Source of the DNA: Actinomycetes bacterium
GTDB taxonomy: Bacteria; Actinomycetota; Acidimicrobiia; Acidimicrobiales; UBA8190
Length of the DNA stretch: 6,856 nucleotides
Direction: 5' to 3'
NCBI GenBank assembly: GCA_021798135.1
Contig: JAJZYI010000188.1
Location: 1 to 6,856, forward strand
Part shown: in pieces, positions 1 to 6,856 of the stretch
Layout: every line of letters begins with the position of its first letter
Position numbering within the stretch: position 1 is the first letter of the stretch
The notes under the pieces: generated by a model
Database searches by the model: none
Told to the model about the DNA's origin: nothing
Seen by the model: only the letters and a program-made list of their open reading frames with translations
Position numbers and translations under genes: made by a program

Positions 1-1
1 C

Positions 2-2827
2 GGACCCACCGGCGCCGCCCGTGGCGCGGGCCCGGCAGCGAACGCCGGCACCCGGGAGGCGTCGGGCACCCGCGGGACGTCCGGCACCGGGGGCACGTCC
101 GGCACCGGGGGGACGGCCGGCACCGGGGGGACGGCCGGCACCGGAGCCGCGGGCGCGGGCGCGGCCGGCACCGGGCATGACCAGGTCCCGGACGACCACG
201 CCGGCGCCGGCGCCGGCACCGCGGCCGGGAGCGGGCCCTCGGGCGGGAGCCGACGCCCGCACCGGCTGCTCGGGGTGGTCTCGCTGGCCAAGGGCGACGT
301 CCCGGGGCTCGGGACGGTGCAGCGCCAGCACCGGCCCCCGGACGCCAACCGCGCCCTGGTCCTGCGCTCCAGCGCGTGGGCCGTCGTGGCCGTGGTGCTC
401 CTCTTCGGGTCTCGGACCCTGCTGACCTCGGGGTTCCCGGCCGTCGGCCAGCTCCTGCCCATCCCCACCTGGGGCGGGCTCTGGCACGGGTTCACCGCCG
501 GGTGGCACCCGGTGGGCGCCGGGACGGGCGCGCCGGCGAGCCCGGGGCTGGCGCTGCTGGGGCTGCTGGCGACGGCGCTGGTCGGCTCCGTCGGGATGGT
601 GCAGACGGTCGTGGTGCTGGGCTGCCTGCCCGTCGGCGCCATCGGGGTGTCGCGCCTGATGCGGGGCAGCGGCTCCTCGCGGGCCCGGATGGTCGCCACC
701 GTCATGTACCTGGCGCTGCCGCTGCCCTACGACGACATTGCCACCGGTCGCTGGACCGACCTGCTCGTGTATGCCGCCGTGCCCTGGCTCCTGGCCATCC
801 TGGCGCGCTCCGCCCGCTTCGAACCCATGCAGCCGGCCGCCAGGGACGGGTCGGGCACCAGGGAGCGGCCGTGGCGTCGCGGGCTCGTCGGGCACGTCGT
901 GGTGTTCGGCGTCGTCGACGCCGTGGTGGCTTCGCTCGCTCCCCAGGCGCTGGCCGTGGGCCTGGTCCTGGCGACCGGCCTGGCCGTCGGCTCCCTGGCC
1001 GTCGGGGGCTGGGGGTCGGCGCGCGCCGCGGGGCGCCTCCTGGCGGTCTCCGCCGGGGGCACTGCCGTCGCCTTCCTCCTCCTGGCCCCGTGGTCGATCG
1101 GCGTGGTGGCGGGCGGCAGCAGGTGGCTGGTGCTGTTCGGCGTCCCGGTGACCGGCTCGACGGCACCGGGCGTCGGGGCGCTGCTGCGCCTGTCCGTCGG
1201 TCCGGTGGGCGCGACGCCCCTGGCGTACGCGGTCATCGCCGCCGCTGCGCTGCCGCTGGTGATCGGCAACCGGTGGCGCCTGGCCTGGGCCACCAGGCTG
1301 TGGGCGCTCGCCCTGGTGGCCTGGCTCCTGGCGTGGGTCGCTGGACGCGGGTGGACCGGACCGGTCGCCGTCCCGGTGGGCTCGCTCCTGGCGCCTGCCG
1401 CCCTCGCCATGACCGTGGCCATCGGCCTGGGCGTCGCGGCGTTCGAGGCCGACCTGCCCAGCTACCGGTTCGGCTGGCGGCAGGGCGCCTCGGTCCTGGC
1501 GGGGCTCGCCGTCGCCGCGGCGATGCTGCCCGTGCTGGGCGCCGCCACCAGCGGGCGCTGGGACCTGCCGCCGTCGGGCTGGCGCCAGGCCACCGCCTTC
1601 CTGCGCCGCCACGTGCCCGCCGGCGAGTACCGCGTGCTGTGGATCGGCTCCCGGGGCACCCTGCCCGGGTCGCCTTGGGTGATCGGGCCCGGCGTCGACG
1701 CCGTCCTCACCGGCGTCGGCGTCCCCGACGCCACGGCGCTGGCGGTCGCCCCGGCCCTGTCGCCGCTGCACCTGGTGGCCGCCGCGGTTCGCCAGGCCGA
1801 GCAGGGCGACACCGTGCAGCTCGGTCGGGCACTGGCACCGCTCGGCATCCGCTACGTCGTCGTGGTGCAGTCCCTCGCCCCGACGCTGCTGGGCTACACG
1901 TCGGCGGTGCCCTCGAGCCTGCCGGCGGGGCTCCTGACCGCGCGCGACCGGCAGATCGACCTGCAGGCCCTCAGCGGGGAATCCGGCTACCAGGTGCTGG
2001 CCAACCCGTCGGCCGTCCCCCTGCGGGCCGTCGCAGCGTCGGCCTCGCCGGCGCCGCCCGCCGTGGCCCCGGGGCGCTGGCACCCCGCGCTCGCCGGTGC
2101 GTCGGCGTCGGGCCCGTTCACGGGCGCCGTCCGGCGAGGGACGCTGCGGGTCAGCGGTGTGCCGGCGTCGACGTGGGTGGCCACCGCCGCCGACGGGCGG
2201 CCCCTGGCGGCGAGCCGCTCGGGCGGCCCGGCGAGCGCGGCGTTCGCGGTGCCGGCGGGCGAGGTCGTGACGGTCGCCGCCGGGAGCTCGTGGGTCCACG
2301 GGCTCGCCGTCCTGGCCGAGATCCTGCTCTGGCTCGTGGCCGTGGCGGCGCTGGCAGGCAGGCGCTGGTCGCTCGACTGGTGGCTGCGCGCCATCATGCG
2401 TCGGTCCGCCGCTGTCGGCGCCGGCCCCGGCGCCGGCGCCGGGGTGGCTGCCGGGGCCGGGGTGGCTGCCGGGGCCGGGGTGGCTGCCGGGGCCGGGGTG
2501 GCTGCCGTCGGCGGGGTGAGAGCCGAGGCGGACGGGCGGGTAAAGATGGGCTCCGACGCTGCCGGAGGTCGAGGTGGCGACGGCGACCGCGAGCGTGGAA
2601 GTGGCGGGGCATCGTCCGGTGGCGGGGCAGCGTCTGACGGCGGCACAGCGTCTGACGGCGGGGCAGCGTCCGGCGGTGGAAGCCGGCGCGTCGTGCCGTC
2701 GCCGCGGCGCCCGCAGGCCCCGACGACGACGGCCGGGCCGGAACCGTCCCGGAAGCCGGCGGGCAGGGGGGACCGCTCAGGGCGCGGCGCCGGCGGCCGG
2801 GAGAGCCCTGCCGAGGCGCGGCCGTGA
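2..2827 (+). CDS. Large polytopic membrane protein, probable C-terminal part of a GT2-type glycosyltransferase fusion (5' partial)
   Basis: The frame is open from the first bases of the window to the TGA at 2825-2827, giving 941 visible residues. In order these are a Gly/Thr/Ala-rich linker (about 1-91), roughly a dozen hydrophobic spans (about 124-139, 182-218, 230-269, 296-334, 347-369, 403-421, 431-479 and 495-515), a mostly polar extracytoplasmic region (about 520-765), a last span (767-786), and a low-complexity Gly/Ala/Ser then Pro/Arg tail (about 790-941). The order of membrane block, soluble domain and final span resembles the C-terminal half of actinobacterial GT2 membrane proteins that precede DUF5719 genes; this is recognition by pattern, and no catalytic GT-A motif is in the window. 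A GTG at 275 could start an 850-residue protein, but no Shine-Dalgarno sequence precedes it and the frame continues upstream, so I treat the gene as entering from outside. The stop overlaps the next gene. Likely role, by inference: transfer or handling of lipid-linked sugars at the cytoplasmic membrane. It could instead be a separate membrane protein. Confidence 0.6.
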   Translation, partial: GPTGAARGAGPAANAGTREASGTRGTSGTGGTSGTGGTAGTGGTAGTGAAGAGAAGTGHDQVPDDHAGAGAGTAAGSGPSGGSRRPHRLLGVVSLAKGDVPGLGTVQRQHRPPDANRALVLRSSAWAVVAVVLLFGSRTLLTSGFPAVGQLLPIPTWGGLWHGFTAGWHPVGAGTGAPASPGLALLGLLATALVGSVGMVQTVVVLGCLPVGAIGVSRLMRGSGSSRARMVATVMYLALPLPYDDIATGRWTDLLVYAAVPWLLAILARSARFEPMQPAARDGSGTRERPWRRGLVGHVVVFGVVDAVVASLAPQALAVGLVLATGLAVGSLAVGGWGSARAAGRLLAVSAGGTAVAFLLLAPWSIGVVAGGSRWLVLFGVPVTGSTAPGVGALLRLSVGPVGATPLAYAVIAAAALPLVIGNRWRLAWATRLWALALVAWLLAWVAGRGWTGPVAVPVGSLLAPAALAMTVAIGLGVAAFEADLPSYRFGWRQGASVLAGLAVAAAMLPVLGAATSGRWDLPPSGWRQATAFLRRHVPAGEYRVLWIGSRGTLPGSPWVIGPGVDAVLTGVGVPDATALAVAPALSPLHLVAAAVRQAEQGDTVQLGRALAPLGIRYVVVVQSLAPTLLGYTSAVPSSLPAGLLTARDRQIDLQALSGESGYQVLANPSAVPLRAVAASASPAPPAVAPGRWHPALAGASASGPFTGAVRRGTLRVSGVPASTWVATAADGRPLAASRSGGPASAAFAVPAGEVVTVAAGSSWVHGLAVLAEILLWLVAVAALAGRRWSLDWWLRAIMRRSAAVGAGPGAGAGVAAGAGVAAGAGVAAGAGVAAVGGVRAEADGRVKMGSDAAGGRGGDGDRERGSGGASSGGGAASDGGTASDGGAASGGGSRRVVPSPRRPQAPTTTAGPEPSRKPAGRGDRSGRGAGGRESPAEARP
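65..136 (+). repeat. Four 18-bp tandem units in the linker (Gly-Thr-rich)
   Basis: Four consecutive 18-bp units begin with ggcacc at 65, 83, 101 and 119. The last two are identical (ggcaccggggggacggcc) and a degraded fifth begins at 137. In the frame of the membrane protein they encode GTRGTS, GTGGTS, GTGGTA and GTGGTA. The unit length is a multiple of three, so changes in copy number would keep the frame. Confidence 0.9.
2441..2512 (+). repeat. 18-bp tandem repeat in the C-terminal tail (GVAAGA units)
   Basis: Three identical 18-bp units (ggggtggctgccggggcc) start at 2441, 2459 and 2477; a fourth at 2495 differs in its last codons (VG in place of GA). In frame they encode GVAAGA, just after the last membrane span and a short basic stretch. 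Identical units suggest recent slippage expansion. Confidence 0.92.
2603..2674 (+). repeat. 18-bp tandem repeat in the C-terminal tail (Gly/Ala/Ser/Asp units)
   Basis: Four imperfect 18-bp units start at 2603, 2621, 2639 and 2657. The second is ggcggggcagcgtctgac. In frame they read GGASSG, GGAASD, GGTASD and GGAASG. Sequence and coded peptide differ from the repeat ending at 2512, so this is a separate expansion in the same tail. Confidence 0.9.
2813..2827 (+). promoter_or_regulatory. Shine-Dalgarno GAGG and GTGA stop/start overlap
   Basis: GAGG at 2813-2816 lies seven bases before the GTG at 2824, and the TGA of the upstream gene (2825-2827) shares bases with that GTG. This favours the GTG start over the in-frame ATG at 2836, which has no such motif before it, and predicts translational coupling of the two genes. 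Confidence 0.6.
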
Positions 2828-4266
2828 CGCTGTCGATGCGCCGGGCGTCGGTCGTCGCCGCCGTCGTCGCCGTGCTGCTGGCGATGTCGCTGGCCGACGG
2901 CGCCATCGGCCGCGCCGCGCCGCCGCCTGCCGCGACGGGCATGCTCCAGCCGGCGAGCGAGGTGGTCCCCGCAGGGGTCGGCACCTCATCGTGGTTCTGC
3001 GCCGGTGGGTCGGGGCCGCAGGCCGGTGGCGAGGAGACCGTCCTGATCGTCGACTCGACCGGCGTCCCCGTCCACGGGACGGTCACCGCCGTGCCGAGCA
3101 AGGGCCGGAGCCGCTCCCAGCAGGTCACGGTCCCCGCCGGCGGCACGACGAGCGTGGTCCCGGCCCGGCTGTCGCCCGGGCCGTGGGTGTCGGCGATCGT
3201 GCAGCTGGACGGTGCTGGTGTCGCCGTCGAGGAGTCGGTCGCCACCCCGCTCGGCTGGGCGGAGACCCCGTGCGCGTCGTCCACCTCGTCGTCGTGGTTC
3301 TTCGCTTCGGGTTCGACGGCGGGGAACGACGGGATCGCCCTGTCGGTGCTGAACCCCGGCGTCACGCCGGCCGTCGTCGACACGACCCTCACCACCGCGT
3401 CGGGAGCGGTCCTGAACCCGGCCGCCTACCAGGGCGTCACCGTCGAGCCCCGGTCGCTCGTGGTCGAGTACCTGAGCGACCACGACGAGGGTGACGCCTC
3501 CGTGGCCGCCACCGTGACGGCCGTGTCGGGGAGCGTGGTGGCGGCGGAGCTCCAGTCGTACACCGCGACCGGTCGCACCGGCGTGGCGCTGGACACCGGC
3601 GCACCGGCCGCAGCTCGTCACTGGGCGTTCCCCCTCACGGAGGAGATCGCCGGTGCCATGGTGCGGTTCCACGTGTACGACCCGGGCAGCCGCCCGGCGC
3701 GGGTGACCATGTCGGTCGGCTTCGCCCAGGGCTCCGCGTCGCCCATCAGCCTGACCGTGCCGGCTCACGGGGCCAGGGCGGTCACGGCCGAGCACCAGTC
3801 GCGGCTGCCGGTGGGGACGCCCTACTGGGTGCAGTTCACGAGCGCGGCGCCCGCCGGCATCGTGGTCGCCCGCGAGGTGGCGGGCCCGGCGGGGGGGACG
3901 GGCACGCCCCGCCACGGCCTGGTCCTGGGGACGGCGGCCGGTGCGCGGCAGTGGCTGCTGCCGGCGGTGACCGGGCCGGGCACGGCGCCGTGGGCGCTCG
4001 GCATCGTCGACCTCGCCGGCCGTCCGGTGACGGTCCGCGTGACAGTGGCAGCCGCGGCGCCAGGCTCGCCTCCGCCCGCAGGCTCGGCCATCGGGCCGTT
4101 CCGGGTGGCCCCGGGGGCGCCGCGGGTCTTCGCGCCGGCGCCGCCCTCGCCCGTGGGCCTGGCACCGATCGTGGTGACGGCCACGGGGCCCGTCGCCGTC
4201 GAGCTGGACCCGGAACCGATAGCGGCGCCCGGCGAGGTCGTCCTGCCCGCGGTGCCGATCGGCTGA
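2824..4266 (+). CDS. DUF5719 family secreted protein
   Basis: The product has 480 residues. The N-terminus is basic then hydrophobic (about 6-28, MRRAS followed by an Ala/Val/Leu run) and ends in small residues, which fits a Sec signal peptide or single anchor; there is no lipobox Cys. The mature part is rich in Val, Thr, Gly and Pro with alternating hydrophobic residues, as in beta-sandwich domains. A WFC motif with Cys59, a later TPC with Cys150, and an SSWFFASGST segment match what I recall of DUF5719 proteins. The only two cysteines are these, so a disulfide in the exported protein is plausible. Four related segments of about 100-110 residues begin at Trp57, Trp158, Trp267 and Trp377. The family has no established biochemical activity known to me. 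In Actinomycetota it commonly follows a large GT2 membrane protein gene, as here, so a role in the envelope beside that protein is inferred from context. The length appears complete. Confidence 0.75.
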   Translation: MTLSMRRASVVAAVVAVLLAMSLADGAIGRAAPPPAATGMLQPASEVVPAGVGTSSWFCAGGSGPQAGGEETVLIVDSTGVPVHGTVTAVPSKGRSRSQQVTVPAGGTTSVVPARLSPGPWVSAIVQLDGAGVAVEESVATPLGWAETPCASSTSSSWFFASGSTAGNDGIALSVLNPGVTPAVVDTTLTTASGAVLNPAAYQGVTVEPRSLVVEYLSDHDEGDASVAATVTAVSGSVVAAELQSYTATGRTGVALDTGAPAAARHWAFPLTEEIAGAMVRFHVYDPGSRPARVTMSVGFAQGSASPISLTVPAHGARAVTAEHQSRLPVGTPYWVQFTSAAPAGIVVAREVAGPAGGTGTPRHGLVLGTAAGARQWLLPAVTGPGTAPWALGIVDLAGRPVTVRVTVAAAAPGSPPPAGSAIGPFRVAPGAPRVFAPAPPSPVGLAPIVVTATGPVAVELDPEPIAAPGEVVLPAVPIG

Positions 4267-4277
4267 CCGCCGCGGTG

Positions 4278-4303
4278 GCGCCGCCGGCTCCGCCGCCGGG
4301 CGC
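4278..4303 (+). terminator. Hairpin just after the DUF5719 stop
   Basis: GCGCC (4278-4282) pairs with GGCGC (4299-4303). Inside, CGGC (4285-4288) pairs with GCCG (4295-4298) across a six-base loop, with a two-base bulge on the left arm. It begins 12 bases after the stop codon. No T tract follows, so it would be a tail-less terminator or an RNA 3'-end stabiliser; the function is inferred. Confidence 0.35.
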
Positions 4304-4357
4304 TCGCCAGGGCACGTCGTGAGCCCGGCCGCCGGGGGGCCTGCTGGCGTCGGCCCG

Positions 4358-4382
4358 CTGGGCGGAGGGCGCCCTCGCCCAG
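4358..4382. terminator. Hairpin with GCGC tetraloop in the convergent spacer
   Basis: CTGGGC (4358-4363) and GAGG (4365-4368) pair with CCTC (4373-4376) and GCCCAG (4377-4382), giving ten base pairs with one bulged G at 4364 and a GCGC loop. Being an inverted repeat it can form in transcripts from either strand. No T tract is present. It is a candidate bidirectional terminator. Confidence 0.4.
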
Positions 4383-4408
4383 GCTGCACCCACAGCGGGC
4401 GTGCGGCG

Positions 4409-4432
4409 GTGGCGACGGGGATCGGTCGCCGC
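4409..4432. terminator. Hairpin in the convergent spacer, GGCGAC/GTCGCC stem
   Basis: GGCGAC (4411-4416) pairs with GTCGCC (4425-4430) over an eight-base loop, extended by a wobble pair and a G-C pair to eight pairs. No T tract follows on either strand. It is weaker than its neighbours and its function is uncertain. Confidence 0.3.
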
Positions 4433-4505
4433 AGGACCGGTGCGGCAGGGCGCCCGCCGGGCGCGCCGCCCCGGTGGGAGGCGTCGGTCGGCGTCGGGCG
4501 GGGCC

Positions 4506-6458
<1,953 letters not shown>

Positions 6459-6464
6459 CACTCC

Positions 6465-6470
6465 ATGGTA
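6465..6470 (-). promoter_or_regulatory. Candidate -10 box TACCAT for ftsH
   Basis: On the minus strand TACCAT is followed by six bases (GGAGTG) and then the ATG at 6458. In actinobacteria this spacing puts transcription start on or next to the start codon, giving a leaderless mRNA. The overlapping GGAG is too close to the ATG for a normal ribosome binding site. No -35 hexamer is evident at the expected distance. Confidence 0.4.
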
Positions 6471-6574
6471 TGTCCAACCGGCCCCGGCCGATGCCGCGGC
6501 CCCGGCGGCCGCCGGCCCGGATGCGGCGGCCCTGCTCGCCGGTCCGGCGACGGGGTCGCCCGGGTGGCGGTCGC

Positions 6575-6580
6575 TAACCT
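6575..6580 (+). promoter_or_regulatory. Candidate -10 box TAACCT for the rightmost gene
   Basis: TAACCT is followed by six bases (GAGCCG) and then the GTG at 6587, the typical geometry of a leaderless actinobacterial start. It stands out in a stretch with few A or T bases. There is no clear -35 hexamer. Confidence 0.4.
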
Positions 6581-6586
6581 GAGCCG

Positions 6587-6856
6587 GTGGACAGCGGAGA
6601 CGGCTCGCGCAGGCGGCCGGCGGCCGAGCGGCCGGCGCGCCAGGGGCGGCGCGGCCCGCTCCCGTCTGCGCCGGGGAGGGGGGAGCCGAGCCGGGCGGGC
6701 GCAGCGGCGGGGACGGACCGGACGGCCCCGGGCGGACGGGGACCCGGGGGCGACCGCCTCGGCGGCACGGGCCCGGACGGCACGGGACCCGGCGCCACGG
6801 TCCCGGACGGCACGGTCCCGGACGGCACGGTCCCGAACGGCCCGGCCCGCATGCGG
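6587..6856 (+). CDS. Unidentified protein, disordered N-terminus (3' partial)
   Basis: The frame is open from GTG 6587 to the window end, giving 90 residues. The N-terminus (MDSGDGSRRRPAAERPARQG) and the rest are Arg, Gly, Pro and Ala rich, with no hydrophobic segment and no recognisable domain; a folded domain, if any, must lie beyond the window. A GTPD/GTVPD repeat occupies residues about 60-84. Third codon positions are nearly all G or C, but the opposite-strand frame has the same property, so codon bias does not decide the strand. I favour this strand because of the TANNNT box placed six bases before the GTG. I do not recognise the product, and the reading frame itself is only moderately supported. 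Confidence 0.4.
   Translation, partial: MDSGDGSRRRPAAERPARQGRRGPLPSAPGRGEPSRAGAAAGTDRTAPGGRGPGGDRLGGTGPDGTGPGATVPDGTVPDGTVPNGPARMR
6764..6838 (+). repeat. Five 15-bp tandem units (GTVPD-type)
   Basis: Units of 15 bp start at 6764, 6779, 6794, 6809 and 6824, best represented by ggcacggtcccggac. On the + strand they encode GTGPD, GTGPG, ATVPD, GTVPD and GTVPN. Units differ by a few bases. The length keeps the frame on either strand. Confidence 0.88.

Larger units (their letters stand above)
4267..4505. other. Convergent intergenic spacer, hairpin-rich
   Basis: The 239 bp between the stop of the DUF5719 gene and the stop of ftsH hold no credible gene; open frames crossing it are shadows. It has several inverted repeats (listed separately) and almost no T or A runs. 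It most likely carries the transcription ends of both converging genes. Confidence 0.7.
6459..6586. promoter_or_regulatory. Divergent promoter region between ftsH and the rightmost gene
   Basis: The 128 bp between the proposed starts holds two TANNNT boxes, one per strand, and a 14-bp perfect palindrome at 6502-6515 near its centre. I see no convincing -35 hexamer for either direction, no riboswitch-like structure and no strong Shine-Dalgarno sequence. Confidence 0.5.

Noticed and set aside
65..136. Possible CRISPR-like array
   Set aside because: Units are contiguous 18-mers without spacers and in frame, so a coding minisatellite.
21..425. 134-codon + frame beginning MARARQRT over the linker repeats
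   Set aside because: A third-frame reading of the tandem repeats, with many third-position A bases, ending inside the membrane domain of gene 1.
376..2637. 753-codon + frame inside gene 1
   Set aside because: Extremely Arg/Gly/Ala-rich with no membrane segments, offset from the frame that gives clean membrane spans.
6472..6477. TTGGAC on the minus strand as a -35 box for ftsH
   Set aside because: It lies only one base from the TACCAT box, and no -10-like sequence exists 16-18 bases further downstream.
6574..6852. 92-codon minus-strand frame (MRAGPFGTVPSG) upstream of ftsH
   Set aside because: A mirror reading of the 15-bp repeats; no start signal can be seen and it covers the promoter-like box of the + gene. 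Not fully excluded, since third-position bias is the same on both strands.

Overview
This window is very GC-rich and strongly coding-biased, and reads as ordinary chromosome of an actinobacterium. The FtsH core is of the kind I associate with Acidimicrobiia-like Actinomycetota, and the large membrane glycosyltransferase-type protein followed by a DUF5719 protein is a pairing known from Actinomycetota. The class-level placement is inference. I see no tRNA, rRNA, CRISPR array, transposase, integrase or phage gene.

Layout: (1) Positions 2-2827, + strand: the 3' part of a very large membrane protein gene. It has a Gly/Thr/Ala-rich linker, about a dozen membrane spans, an extracytoplasmic domain, a last membrane span and a long low-complexity tail. 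It resembles the C-terminal half of actinobacterial GT2 glycosyltransferase fusion proteins; the catalytic domain, if present, lies upstream of the window. (2) Positions 2824-4266, + strand: a secreted DUF5719-family protein, overlapping gene 1 by four bases (GTGA) and so probably translationally coupled to it. (3) Positions 4267-4505: a convergent spacer with several strong GC hairpins. (4) Positions 4506-6458, - strand: a complete ftsH gene encoding a membrane-anchored AAA+ zinc protease. (5) Positions 6459-6586: a divergent promoter region, where each flanking gene has a TANNNT box six bases before its proposed start. (6) Positions 6587-6856, + strand: the 5' end of an unidentified gene coding for a disordered N-terminus with a 15-bp tandem repeat; it runs off the window.

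Genes 1 and 2 look like a two-gene cell-envelope unit: a polytopic membrane protein, probably acting in lipid-linked sugar or polysaccharide assembly, and an exported beta-rich partner of unknown role. ftsH is an independent transcription unit for membrane protein quality control.

I found no convincing new defence, mobile or RNA system. The points most worth a second look are the four-fold internal repeat of the DUF5719 protein, the three unrelated in-frame 18-bp minisatellites in gene 1, the 14-bp hairpin spanning the ftsH stop codon, and the mirrored leaderless-type starts of the divergent pair.
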